A stretch of 64,000 nucleotides of DNA, taken from an uncultured Alphaproteobacteria bacterium (GTDB lineage: Bacteria; Pseudomonadota; Alphaproteobacteria; HIMB59). This document shows, in pieces, positions 1 to 11,865 of this stretch. Under the pieces are notes generated by a model that did no database searches, was not told the DNA's origin, and saw nothing but the letters and a program-made list of their open reading frames with translations. The stretch spans positions 1-64,000 of the forward strand of contig CABZNL010000001.1 in the NCBI GenBank assembly GCA_902527045.1. The letters are read 5' to 3'. Position numbers and translations under genes: made by a program. How positions within the stretch are numbered: the stretch's first letter is position 1; each line of letters begins with the position of its first letter.

Positions 1-1
1 C

Positions 2-205
2 AAGGAGGATAGTTTTTCAAAAATAAACGAAGAGTATTTTTATAAATTACTTCAAAAAGGTGAATACAAAGCATTTGGCCTAGAATGGGATTATGAAGGC
101 ATCTTAAAAGAGGACAGTCATTATCCTGAGTTCTATAAGAATGAATATTCTAAAGTAATGATATCTGTAATGGTTGATATTTATTTGTCAGGCTATAAGT
201 CTTAA
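2..205 (+). CDS. C-terminal fragment of an unidentified protein (truncated by window start)
   Basis: Open frame from base 2 to TAA at 203-205: KEDSFSKINEEYFYKLLQKGEYKAFGLEWDYEGILKEDSHYPEFYKNEYSKVMISVMVDIYLSGYKS*. Confidence 0.5.
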   Translation, partial: KEDSFSKINEEYFYKLLQKGEYKAFGLEWDYEGILKEDSHYPEFYKNEYSKVMISVMVDIYLSGYKS

Positions 206-255
206 AAACAATCATAGACAGAATGCAAATTCAGGAATAAGATTTTTAACAATAT

Positions 256-1569
256 ATGAATAAACCTAATAACTTAGAACCACTATGGATGCCTTTTACT
301 CCCAACAAGACATTCAAAAAAGACCCTCGAATTATTGTTGGAGCCAAGGATATGCATTTTATCAGTGATGATAATAGAGAAATTTTAGATGGCACTGCAG
401 GACTGTGGTGCGTAAACGCTGGACATGGTCGAAAAAAAATTCAAGAAGCGGTAAATGAACAAATTGAAAATCTGGATTACTCTCCTCCATTTCAATTTGG
501 ACACCCTAAACAATTTGAACTAGCTAATCGCTTAGCTGCAATATTTCCTGAAGGAATGAATCATGTTTTCTTTTCTAATTCAGGATCAGAGGCGGTAGAT
601 AGTGCCTTAAAAATTGCTCTTGCTTATCAGCGAGCGCGAGGACACTCTTCTAAAACAAGACTGATTGGCCGTGAGAGAGGATATCACGGTGTTGGCTTCG
701 GTGGAATATCCGTCGGGGGTATGGTGAAAAATAGAATGTACTTTGGCTCAATGCTCAATGGTGTTGATCATTTACGTCATACTCATAATCTGGAACTGAA
801 TGCTTTTTCAAAAGGTGAACCTGAATATGGCGCTGAACTTGCAGACGACTTAGAACGTCTTGTCCAATTACATGATGCATCAACTATTGCTGCTGTAATC
901 GTTGAGCCAATTGCTGGATCAACTGGTGCACTTCCACCTCCAAAAGGTTACCTCAAAAGACTCAGAGATCTATGCACGAAGCATGATATTTTATTAATCT
1001 TTGATGAAGTGGTAACAGCTTTTGGTCGTATGGGAAAAGCCACTGGATCAGAATTTTTTGGTGTAACTCCTGATATAATTTCATGTGCTAAGGGCATCAC
1101 TAACGCGACTATTCCAATGGGTGCCACGATTGTTCAAGACTTTATCTATGAGTCGATGATGGAGAATGCAGATGCTCCAATAGAGTTATTTCACGGATAC
1201 ACTTATTCTGGCCATCCTGTTGCGTGCGCAGCAGCTTTGGCAACACTAGATATTTACAAAGAAGAAGGGCTTTTTGATAATGCAGCTCATATGGCTCCTG
1301 TTATTGAAGAAGCTGCCCATAGTCTTAAAGGCACTAAACATATTATCGATATAAGAAATTTAGGTGTTATTGCCGCTCTAGAACTAGAACCTAAAAAAGG
1401 TGCCGTAGGTGTAAGAGGCTTTGAGACGATGAAGAAGGCTTGGGATCTTGGTCTTATGGTTAGAGCCAATGGAGATACTCTTGCATTTTCTCCCCCTTTA
1501 ATCATTAACGATAGTCAAGTTGATGAAATGTTTACGAAAGTAAAAAAAGCCCTGGAACACGTAGACTAA
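256..1569 (+). CDS. class III aminotransferase, omega-amino acid (beta-alanine/taurine-like):pyruvate transaminase
   Basis: ORF 437 aa; LWMPFTPN N-terminus, FFSNSGSEAVDSALKIA, IFDEVVTAFGRMG, CAKGITNATIPMGA PLP-lysine region. Confidence 0.88.
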   Translation: MNKPNNLEPLWMPFTPNKTFKKDPRIIVGAKDMHFISDDNREILDGTAGLWCVNAGHGRKKIQEAVNEQIENLDYSPPFQFGHPKQFELANRLAAIFPEGMNHVFFSNSGSEAVDSALKIALAYQRARGHSSKTRLIGRERGYHGVGFGGISVGGMVKNRMYFGSMLNGVDHLRHTHNLELNAFSKGEPEYGAELADDLERLVQLHDASTIAAVIVEPIAGSTGALPPPKGYLKRLRDLCTKHDILLIFDEVVTAFGRMGKATGSEFFGVTPDIISCAKGITNATIPMGATIVQDFIYESMMENADAPIELFHGYTYSGHPVACAAALATLDIYKEEGLFDNAAHMAPVIEEAAHSLKGTKHIIDIRNLGVIAALELEPKKGAVGVRGFETMKKAWDLGLMVRANGDTLAFSPPLIINDSQVDEMFTKVKKALEHVD

Positions 1570-1837
1570 AGACATCTCCGCTACAGCCATATCCAGTTTC
1601 AAAAATACCACTCGGTTGATAAAAACCACACAACATAATCCATCTGTATATAAAGACTATTCCCGGAACAATGATAATTGCATTAATAAGAAAGAGAGCC
1701 ACTGAAATCACAACCCTCAATGCAAGGTTTGTACTCATGTATTGTTTATAAAAGATACGAATTATTAAGCCTGTAGTTACTGCTGAAAGTAATAAAAATG
1801 GGGCGTCTAAGTGTGTAACTAAAAATTCATAATACAT
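1532..1837 (-). CDS. small hydrophobic membrane protein, unknown
   Basis: 101 aa ORF with several hydrophobic stretches; overlaps the 3' end of the aminotransferase convergently. Confidence 0.45.
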   Translation of the reverse strand: MYYEFLVTHLDAPFLLLSAVTTGLIIRIFYKQYMSTNLALRVVISVALFLINAIIIVPGIVFIYRWIMLCGFYQPSGIFETGYGCSGDVFSLRVPGLFLLS

Positions 1838-1876
1838 CGCTTTAAATTAAAGCAATAATACAGTACGCCTTTTAAA

Positions 1877-2521
1877 ATGCAAAAATACATATCAGAGTTT
1901 ATAGGAACATTTATTTTATTAGTATCCATCGTAGGTTCTGGAATTGCAGGTCAACAATATACAAATGATCAAATGGTTATTTTGGTTAGTCATGCTGTTG
2001 TCATAGGTTTAACACTTATTTTTATAATTGGAATATTTGCTAATTTTTCTGGAGCACATTTTAATGCTATTGTTTCAATTTTGTTTTTCTTACAAAAAGA
2101 GCTAAGCTTAAAAGATCTATATCTATATATTTCAATACAAATTACTGCAGCTATACTAGGAACATTTTTTGCAAATTATATTTTTGGTTTAAGCATTTTA
2201 GAAATCTCCTCAAATATTAGAAGTGGAACAAATATTTATATTTCAGAGATTTTTGCATCCTTTGGACTACTGATGGTTATTTTGCTATCAAAAGTAGGTG
2301 GTAAAAATATTGTTGCTTTTAATGTTGGTATTTACATCACAGCTGCAATAATTTTTACATCCTCAGCTAGTTTTGCAAATCCTGCCGTATCGATTGCTAG
2401 AATTTTTACTGAGTCATTTGCAGGGATTAATCCCTCAACCGTAATATTTTTTATTGGCTCCCAAGTAATAGTTATGTTGGGGGCATACTTTTTATATAAC
2501 CGCCTGTTTAAAACTAAATAA
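1877..2521 (+). CDS. MIP/aquaporin family channel with degenerate first NPA motif
   Basis: 214 aa; SGAHFNAIVS (first half) and FANPAVSIAR (second half), six hydrophobic segments. Confidence 0.8.
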   Translation: MQKYISEFIGTFILLVSIVGSGIAGQQYTNDQMVILVSHAVVIGLTLIFIIGIFANFSGAHFNAIVSILFFLQKELSLKDLYLYISIQITAAILGTFFANYIFGLSILEISSNIRSGTNIYISEIFASFGLLMVILLSKVGGKNIVAFNVGIYITAAIIFTSSASFANPAVSIARIFTESFAGINPSTVIFFIGSQVIVMLGAYFLYNRLFKTK

Positions 2522-2614
2522 TATCAAGCTTTTTTTAATTATTAACAGAGACAATTCGTTATGTTGACTTACTAACAGGTTAACTTTTAATGGGACTAAA
2601 TTTTATTTAAGTAG

Positions 2615-4777
<2,163 letters not shown>

Positions 4778-4780
4778 TTA

Positions 4781-5443
4781 ATGTTCAATTATGGTAATAT
4801 CCAGCTCAAGGTTTGTGGTATTACTGACCAAAAATCTTTAGAGGTAATACAAAAGTATTCAGTAAGAACAGTGGGCCTTGTAAGTAATTACTTATATGGC
4901 CCCAATACACTATCTACTGAAGAAATTCATAACCTTACAATTGCTTCCTACAATTTAAAATTAAATCCAATTCTATTGATTGGCAATATTCAAATGCCAA
5001 AAATAATCGACATTATAAAACAAGTAGAGATAAAGGAAGTATGTGTATCTAATCAATACAAGATTGAGGATATCGAATTACTAAATAGTTCAACAAATTC
5101 AAAAATATCAATTTCAATAAATTACGAGAATTTTGATTATAATTTTTTTGAGCAAATCAAAAATAATGTTAGTAGTTTTTATTATGATCTTAATATTTAC
5201 AGAAAAGATGTAATTGAGAAAAAATCTCTAATGGAGTGTGAGAGTCAAATTAATCAACTTAAGAGTTTTGCAAAACCTTTATATCTTGGTGGAGGTATTA
5301 ATATTAGTAATGTCAAAGAGGCAATTAAAACTATATCTCCACACGGAATTGATATATCGACAGGGTTAAAAAAATCAAACAGCGTAGATGAAGAAAAGCT
5401 TAAAAAAATTCTTGATAATCTTGGGTTTGACGAGATTTCTTAA
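4781..5443 (+). CDS. divergent phosphoribosylanthranilate isomerase (TrpF)-like protein
   Basis: 220 aa; KVCGIT near N-terminus, YLGGGINISNV, GIDISTGLK as in TrpF; low overall conservation; 3 bp after katG. Confidence 0.6.
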   Translation: MFNYGNIQLKVCGITDQKSLEVIQKYSVRTVGLVSNYLYGPNTLSTEEIHNLTIASYNLKLNPILLIGNIQMPKIIDIIKQVEIKEVCVSNQYKIEDIELLNSSTNSKISISINYENFDYNFFEQIKNNVSSFYYDLNIYRKDVIEKKSLMECESQINQLKSFAKPLYLGGGINISNVKEAIKTISPHGIDISTGLKKSNSVDEEKLKKILDNLGFDEIS

Positions 5444-5948
5444 CGATAAACCTCTCCTCTAAATTATTTAAAAGGCTTTTATAAGAGTTATGGGTTTTTA
5501 AATCTATGAAATCTGGGTTTAAATCTAAGATAGGTTGTATCACAAAATCTCTTAAATGAGAGGATGTATGAGGAATAGTTATTAGGTGGTTTTTGATTTT
5601 CAAGTTTTCAAATTGAATAAGATCGAGATCTATTTTTCTTGGCCCATTAGATACAATTTTATTTTTTTTAATTTGTTTTTCCACAAAACACATTTTTATA
5701 AATAATTCGTTGAAGTATAGATTTGTAGTAAATAAAAAGGCAGCATTGTGAAAATATTTTTGGTTAGTTATCCCAAAAGGTTTAGTAAAATAGACTCTAC
5801 TAACCTTTTCGACATGTCCGAATTTATTCATTAGCTTTAATGCTAAATTAAAATTACTTTTCCAGTTGCCAATATTTGATCCAATAGCGATATATGATTT
5901 ATATCGATACGCTGACTTTTTTTGCATTATATTTTTTGGCAATCTCAA
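5400..5948 (-). CDS. folK: 2-amino-4-hydroxy-6-hydroxymethyldihydropteridine pyrophosphokinase
   Basis: YIAIGSNIGNWKSNF, GPRKIDLDLIQFE, FVIQPILDLNPDF; internal Met at 5927 may be the true start. Confidence 0.9.
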   Translation of the reverse strand: MRLPKNIMQKKSAYRYKSYIAIGSNIGNWKSNFNLALKLMNKFGHVEKVSRVYFTKPFGITNQKYFHNAAFLFTTNLYFNELFIKMCFVEKQIKKNKIVSNGPRKIDLDLIQFENLKIKNHLITIPHTSSHLRDFVIQPILDLNPDFIDLKTHNSYKSLLNNLEERFIVKKSRQTQDYQEFF

Positions 5949-6246
5949 TTTTATTTATTTCCAACTTTTCTATTTTAATTGGAAATTGATTGTCCAATTG
6001 TTTTTTTAATTCTGTAATTAATTTTTCTAGTGTTTTGTATTGAGATGCTGAAACAAATGTTACTATTTCTTTTTTAATATCGGAATAACTTGTAACGTTT
6101 TCAATATTGTCAAGATCTTGATTGTGATCAAGGTCTAATTGGCATTTAATACTAATTAATATTGTTTGTGGTTTTAACCTTTCTTCATCAAACACTCCAA
6201 TGATTGTGTCGACCTTTAAGTCCTCTATCTCTATAAAAAAATTCAT
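5899..6246 (-). CDS. folB: dihydroneopterin aldolase
   Basis: 115 aa IEDLKVDTIIGVFDEERLKPQTI...TLEKLI...IEKLEINKIEIAKKYNAKKVSV; operon context. Confidence 0.82.
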   Translation of the reverse strand: MNFFIEIEDLKVDTIIGVFDEERLKPQTILISIKCQLDLDHNQDLDNIENVTSYSDIKKEIVTFVSASQYKTLEKLITELKKQLDNQFPIKIEKLEINKIEIAKKYNAKKVSVSI

Positions 6247-7058
6247 TTATTTAAAACTTTCAAAACTTTTATCATTTGATTTGTCTCTTGGACATCATGA
6301 ATTCTAAACGTATTGACATTTTGTTGTAAGGCATGAATAATAGAAGCTAAAGATCCGCCTATTCTTTGATCAGCATCTGAAGGATCAATGAAATTTATCC
6401 AACTTTTTCGTGATGAACCTAAAAGTATTTGTAGATTTTTGTGACTATATTTTGATAAGGATCTCATTAATTGTAAGTTTTGGTATAGTGTTTTGCCAAA
6501 ACCTATTCCTGGATCAAACCATACTTTTTTAAGATTGAATTTCATTTTATTTAGTATTTTCAGTCTTTTTTCAATAAATTTATCAAACTCTTTTACCATA
6601 TTAGCTCTTGGATTTAGTTTTTTTTGCATCTCTTTTGGTGTTCCTCTTTTGTGCATTAAGAATAATCCAGCATTGTACTTTTTTGTAAGTTTGAACAATT
6701 CCTCTGAACCACCATTTATATCATTAATAATATGCACTCCTTTTTTAAGGGCATATTCTTGAGTCTCAGGTTTATAAGAGTCTAATGAAACAAGATATTT
6801 CTTATAATTCAAATACGGTAGAATTTGTGAAAGCCGACGAATTTCTTCTTTATATGTAATTGGTTCACTATTTGGTCTAGTGCTCTCGGCTCCAATATCT
6901 ATAATTTGTGCTCCATCTTTAACCATTGAGTTAATATGATTAAGTGCAGAAGTGCGAGAAAAGGTTTTGCCCCCATCACTAAAGGAATCAGGAGTAAAAT
7001 TACAAATACCCACTAATAATGGTTTTTTTAGAGTAAATAAATTTTTATTGAATTTCAT
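6243..7058 (-). CDS. folP: dihydropteroate synthase
   Basis: GICNFTPDSFSDGG, DIGAESTRPNSEP, WFDPGIGFGKT, GSSRKSWI. Confidence 0.94.
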   Translation of the reverse strand: MKFNKNLFTLKKPLLVGICNFTPDSFSDGGKTFSRTSALNHINSMVKDGAQIIDIGAESTRPNSEPITYKEEIRRLSQILPYLNYKKYLVSLDSYKPETQEYALKKGVHIINDINGGSEELFKLTKKYNAGLFLMHKRGTPKEMQKKLNPRANMVKEFDKFIEKRLKILNKMKFNLKKVWFDPGIGFGKTLYQNLQLMRSLSKYSHKNLQILLGSSRKSWINFIDPSDADQRIGGSLASIIHALQQNVNTFRIHDVQETNQMIKVLKVLNK

Positions 7059-7827
7059 AGTAATTATTTTTTATCATAGTCTCATAGTCTTTTTTTAATT
7101 TTTGAAAATATATCGTAGATTTTCTTTTCCAAAAAATACTTTGGATACTTTTTATAGACGTAATACCTCTTCCAGAACCTATTGATAATATTTCACTATA
7201 TTGGTTAAGCTCTTTTTCAAAAATTGTTTTTTTAATAAACTTAAATTTGGATATTTTCTCTACAAGTTTCAAAGTGTTACCATAATAGTATCCTATTTTT
7301 GGAATATATACTTTTCCTTCTTTAATAAAAATTAAATTTGTTACTGCACCCTCTGTAATTTCACCATCTCTTGATAGTATAATTTCATTTTCAGAGTAAT
7401 TTATCTCACTCATAAATTTTAATATTTTTTTGTAATATAAATTTTTATTTCTAAAGTCTTTTCTTTTATATTTTTTTATAAATCCAATTACACTGCTCTT
7501 TGTCGTTGTTCTTTTTCTAAGTGATATTGATAAAGTTGTTCCATTAGTAGCAATTCTTAGTAAGTGATTAAAAATTTTAATTTGCTTAATATCTTCTCCA
7601 ATTAATTCTCTGATCATTTTTGGATTTAGATTGGCATCAAATTTATAATTACGGCATGTATTATTAAAAGTCCTTAAATAGCGGTTTAAGCCTATAAATC
7701 TTGGAGTTTTTCCTATGACAGGTATAGACGTAAAAACACCCTTCTGGCCCCAAAGTGGTTTAAATTTAGAGTGTAAATAAGAGTTATTTTTTAAATTGAA
7801 TGATTTTTCGAATAAATTGTTTGCCAT
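7045..7827 (-). CDS. pabC: aminodeoxychorismate lyase-like class IV aminotransferase
   Basis: SRDGEITEGAVTNLIFIKEGKVYIPK motif; located between pabA and folP. Confidence 0.75.
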   Translation of the reverse strand: MANNLFEKSFNLKNNSYLHSKFKPLWGQKGVFTSIPVIGKTPRFIGLNRYLRTFNNTCRNYKFDANLNPKMIRELIGEDIKQIKIFNHLLRIATNGTTLSISLRKRTTTKSSVIGFIKKYKRKDFRNKNLYYKKILKFMSEINYSENEIILSRDGEITEGAVTNLIFIKEGKVYIPKIGYYYGNTLKLVEKISKFKFIKKTIFEKELNQYSEILSIGSGRGITSIKSIQSIFWKRKSTIYFQKLKKDYETMIKNNYYEIQ

Positions 7828-8350
7828 TTGGAGTTAAAAATGAGTCCGGGTGAAATTGTAAACCACAAATGTCATATTTATGGCTTTCCAAACACATTGC
7901 TACATTAGTTTCCTCACATCTCATTGTAATATGCATTGAAGAAGAATTAAATGGCTCTTTTAGTTTCAAAGAGTGGTATCTCCCTACTTGATATAAAGCG
8001 TTATTAGGAAATCTTAAACTTTGAGTATTTGTTCGTATATACGTTTGATAACCATGAAATATTTTTTCCTGTTTAGAAATAGTTCCCCCTTCTCCGTTAG
8101 CAATAAGTTGAAATCCAAGGCAGATACCAATAATTTTCTTCTTCGATTTATAATTATTATAAATATCCAATGATATTGGATAATCTAAGGGCTTTCCTGG
8201 CCCTGGAGAAAAAATTATTACATCTGACTTTTTTACAGAATTTTCTTTTACATCATAAAAATTTTTAACTTCAAGGTTACCGAAACCAGATAACAGATGT
8301 GCAAGATTATAGGTAAAGGAGTCTTCATGATCTATTAGTAATAAATTCAT
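7784..8350 (-). CDS. pabA: aminodeoxychorismate/anthranilate synthase glutamine amidotransferase subunit
   Basis: LLIDHEDSFTYNLAHLL, FSPGPGKP, GICLGFQ, GLQFHPDSFLTP. Confidence 0.9.
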   Translation of the reverse strand: MNLLLIDHEDSFTYNLAHLLSGFGNLEVKNFYDVKENSVKKSDVIIFSPGPGKPLDYPISLDIYNNYKSKKKIIGICLGFQLIANGEGGTISKQEKIFHGYQTYIRTNTQSLRFPNNALYQVGRYHSLKLKEPFNSSSMHITMRCEETNVAMCLESHKYDICGLQFHPDSFLTPNGKQFIRKIIQFKK

Positions 8351-9549
8351 TTTAATAAATCTAATAGTGATTTAGCTTTCAAATAATTTTCATGATACTC
8401 ATTTTTAGCAGTGCTATCTAAAATTACACCACTAGCTGCAAATACTTCATTATTTTTTTTAAAATTTAGTATAGACCTTATGATGATATTAAAACTCATA
8501 TCTTGTTTAGAGCGAAAGTAACCAAAAGAACCAGTATAAATTCGTCTGGGTTCTTTTTCTTCTTTATTAAGAAGTTTTAAAGTATTGATTTTTGGACATC
8601 CAATAACTGAACCTCCTGGCATCATTGCTTTAATTATTTCCGATAACCTTACATTATCAAGAAGTGTTCCTGAAATCTGAGAGACATTGTGGAAAATATA
8701 TTGGTATTTTTGTACAAATTTTAAATTTTGTATTTTAACTGAATTTGCCTTGGTAATACGACTTAAATCATTTCTTTCTAAATCAACGATCATGTTGTGC
8801 TCTTTATCCTCTTTTTGATTATTTTCAAAAAAGATCCTCGCTTGTTTTGTTGATTTTATTTTATCTCTGCTTACTGTTCCTGCTATTGGGGAAGTAACTA
8901 TTTTTTTCCCTCTTACTTTAAATAAGTTTTCAGGAGAGCAGCTAATTATATTAAAATTTTTGTTTCTTACGCAAAAAGACTCAGGACTAAGATTTTTTTT
9001 CATCAAATCAAAAAATAAATTAACAACATCAAGTTCTTTTTTATTGGAATATTTTTGAGCAATTTTTATTTGATAGGTTTCTCCTGCTCTAATATTTTTT
9101 TTAAATTTATTAAAGATTTTTTCATAGACTTTAACATTTGGACTTACAGTTATTTTACTATTATTTGAATTATTCTTTTTTAAAATTTTCAAATCTTCAA
9201 GTAATTCTGTTTTAGATTTGGTTATCACTTTAATTTTTTTATCTAAAATAATTTTCGTTTGTGGACGAAAGAAAACTCCCTCAGGAAAAGACGAACTATC
9301 TTTATTTACCTTTAAATTTATATTTTTACAAAGTAATTCATATCCAAAGAAACCAATATAACAATCATATGGTTTGTTTGATTTAAATCGTTCTAATTTA
9401 TTTAAGAATTTATCTAAATTACCTATATTTAAATTAATTTTTTCAACAAAATCTGTATATATTTCAAAATTATTTTTTTCTGAATTTCTAAAAATTATTA
9501 AATCTTTGTCAGATTTAAGTAAAATACTAAGTATTTCAGAATTAACCAT
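8347..9549 (-). CDS. pabB: aminodeoxychorismate synthase component I
   Basis: GETYQIKIAQ, SPIAGTVSRDK, NMIVDLERNDLSRI, MMPGGSVIGCPK, YTGSFGYF chorismate-binding motifs. Confidence 0.88.
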   Translation of the reverse strand: MVNSEILSILLKSDKDLIIFRNSEKNNFEIYTDFVEKINLNIGNLDKFLNKLERFKSNKPYDCYIGFFGYELLCKNINLKVNKDSSSFPEGVFFRPQTKIILDKKIKVITKSKTELLEDLKILKKNNSNNSKITVSPNVKVYEKIFNKFKKNIRAGETYQIKIAQKYSNKKELDVVNLFFDLMKKNLSPESFCVRNKNFNIISCSPENLFKVRGKKIVTSPIAGTVSRDKIKSTKQARIFFENNQKEDKEHNMIVDLERNDLSRITKANSVKIQNLKFVQKYQYIFHNVSQISGTLLDNVRLSEIIKAMMPGGSVIGCPKINTLKLLNKEEKEPRRIYTGSFGYFRSKQDMSFNIIIRSILNFKKNNEVFAASGVILDSTAKNEYHENYLKAKSLLDLLK

Positions 9550-9624
9550 GAACGAATTTTAGTTATATAGATTATTTATTCAACTAATGCGATTGCTACA
9601 ATTTTACTTTAAGGCTAAATTTAT

Positions 9625-9649
9625 TCGCACCCTAACCTTCGGGGTGCGA
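9625..9649. other. 8-bp-stem hairpin TCGCACCC(TAACCTTCG)GGGTGCGA between futA-like gene and pabB
   Basis: Perfect inverted repeat in a 127-bp intergenic region; no clear U-run on the minus strand. Confidence 0.5.
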
Positions 9650-9676
9650 CGGATCTATTTATAGCGACCAACCTAT

Positions 9677-10690
9677 CTAACCGTCAAAATTAATTTTATT
9701 TAAAATATCGAGAACGGCTTTTCTATTTGAGGCAATTTCTTCTAAACTTGTAGAGTCAAATTTTGCGTTATTTGCCAATTTTTGTACTCTTTCAGATGCA
9801 GAGACATTAGGGTTCACAGGAAACTCATTATTATCATTAGCATAAATTTTTTGTGCTTCTTCACTTAGCAAAAAGTCTAAAAAATCAATTGAGGCATCAT
9901 AGTTTTCATCATTTATTATAGATATACCTGAGATGTTTACATGAGTTCCATAATTATCTTGGTTTGGGAAAATTGGAGATACTTTATCAAGCCATACTAT
10001 TTGGTTTGGGTCATCTAACATTTTGAAATAGTAGTAATGATTTCCAATACTAAGGTCGCATACACCTGCATATATGGCTTTAACTTGGTCTCTGTCATTT
10101 CCTTGCGGTTTTCTTGCCAAATTTGCTTTTAATTTTATTATATAATCTTCAAACCACTCTTCTCCGTGATGAGCAATAAGAGATGAAAATAGTGAGATAT
10201 TATATGGGTGATATCCAGATCTAGTACAAACTCTATTTTTATACTCAGGTAGCACCAAGTCCTCGTATGAAATATTATTTAGGTTAAGGTCATTATGAGC
10301 ATAAATTACTCTTGCCCTCATTGTTAAACTTGTCCAATTTTTTGATTGTAAATTTTCAGGTACATTTTTCTGAAAAGGGATCTCGAAATTTGCTTTAGCT
10401 TCCGTAATATCAACTAGTCTAGCAATGTCTGATGATAGAAAAATATCAGCAACTGGTCTAGATTTTTCCAATATAGTTTTTTGCACTAAACCCTTTTTAG
10501 AAAATATCCACTCTATTTTATTCCCTGTACTTTTTTCATATTCTTTAATTAAAGGTTCTATTAAAAAAGGCTGTCTCTCTGAGTATACTTTAATAGTTTC
10601 TGATGCGTATGCTTTGGTAAGAGCAACATAAATTGATGTAAGAACTATTAGTATTGAAGAGGTCAAAAGAATAATTGATTTATACTTCAT
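9677..10690 (-). CDS. Fe(3+) ABC transporter substrate-binding protein (FutA/FbpA type)
   Basis: KVYSERQPFLIEPLIKEYEKSTG, VADIFLSSDIARL, CTRSGYHPYN, signal-like N-terminus. Confidence 0.87.
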   Translation of the reverse strand: MKYKSIILLTSSILIVLTSIYVALTKAYASETIKVYSERQPFLIEPLIKEYEKSTGNKIEWIFSKKGLVQKTILEKSRPVADIFLSSDIARLVDITEAKANFEIPFQKNVPENLQSKNWTSLTMRARVIYAHNDLNLNNISYEDLVLPEYKNRVCTRSGYHPYNISLFSSLIAHHGEEWFEDYIIKLKANLARKPQGNDRDQVKAIYAGVCDLSIGNHYYYFKMLDDPNQIVWLDKVSPIFPNQDNYGTHVNISGISIINDENYDASIDFLDFLLSEEAQKIYANDNNEFPVNPNVSASERVQKLANNAKFDSTSLEEIASNRKAVLDILNKINFDG

Positions 10691-10753
10691 AATACTTTTA
10701 TAAACACTAGAGAAACTATTAAAATTAAAAATTTATTTGTAGTTTAATAACAA

Positions 10754-11773
10754 CTATTGTGGTGATTTTTTGAAGTATATTTCAGATTTATTTTTTTTAG
10801 TTTTTCTAAAGAAAAATAGCTTTAAAAAATATCTTTTTAAAAATTTATAAGACTCAGAAAAAGGAGTTAAATATAATTCTTTTAATGAGTGTTTTTTTTG
10901 ATCATCTTTAGTTCCCAATCCTAGTGTAAGACTATCTGTATCCTCAGAATGATGTAATGATCCAAATAACCAATCCCATATAGCAAGAGCTGCACCATAA
11001 TTTTTATTGTAATGTTCTTTTGCAATTGAGTGGTGAAGGTGGTGTTGTGCTGGTGAAATCAAAATATACTCCAACCATCTCCAATATCGTATCCCAATAT
11101 GTGAGTGTCTTAAGTTTGAACCAAATACATTGAATAGAAATACAAATAAATTTGCACCAAGTATTGTATATAAATCAACACCGCCTCCAAATAAATAGAC
11201 AAAAGTTGAAATTGTTACACCTTGAGCAAAAGCTGATCTTAATGTGAACACTAAACCCTCTAAAGGATGAGTTCTAAAAACAGTCATAGGTGTAAGATTT
11301 GTCGCCGAGTGATGAACTTTATGTAAAGCCCATAAAAATGGCCAATTATGCATCCAACGATGTACTATATATTTTGAAAAATCGTCTACTATAAAATGAG
11401 TAAGTGTGAATAAACTAATTATTATGTATTTAGGTGAGGAAGCAAAAAGTCCCATATCAATAAAATTAATTTCAAAAAAGAAAAAATATAATGCAGTAGC
11501 TATTGTAATTTGAGTTAGTAGATGAGGAGAAATTAAAAGCATTATAACCTGGTTTATAAAAAAAACTTTATAATCACTTTTTGCTGATTTTGAAAAAAAT
11601 ACTTTTGGGTTAAAGATAAATTTTATTGACTGTAGTAGAGATTTTTTTTTATTAAAAATCAGCCAAAGCGTGGCAATAAATATAGATAATAATAAGTAAA
11701 GAATGAATACTCTTTTTTTTGGATTAGTAAATTGATCTATTGTGTTTTGAAATATATCAAAAAAAAATTCCAT
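10754..11773 (-). CDS. sterol desaturase / fatty acid hydroxylase superfamily protein
   Basis: His clusters HRWMHNWPFLWALHKVHHS, HSHIG, AQHHLHHS; membrane helices. Confidence 0.9.
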   Translation of the reverse strand: MEFFFDIFQNTIDQFTNPKKRVFILYLLLSIFIATLWLIFNKKKSLLQSIKFIFNPKVFFSKSAKSDYKVFFINQVIMLLISPHLLTQITIATALYFFFFEINFIDMGLFASSPKYIIISLFTLTHFIVDDFSKYIVHRWMHNWPFLWALHKVHHSATNLTPMTVFRTHPLEGLVFTLRSAFAQGVTISTFVYLFGGGVDLYTILGANLFVFLFNVFGSNLRHSHIGIRYWRWLEYILISPAQHHLHHSIAKEHYNKNYGAALAIWDWLFGSLHHSEDTDSLTLGLGTKDDQKKHSLKELYLTPFSESYKFLKRYFLKLFFFRKTKKNKSEIYFKKSPQ

Positions 11774-11865
11774 AAATTATACTGATATTATAACATGGCC
11801 TTCCGAAAAAGGCCATGCAATCGTCTCTTTATGTGTCAGTGTAGGAGAAGAGACAAACTTTTAAT

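Noticed and set aside
1287-1505. 72-aa minus-strand ORF inside the aminotransferase
   Set aside because: Antisense shadow; no motif.
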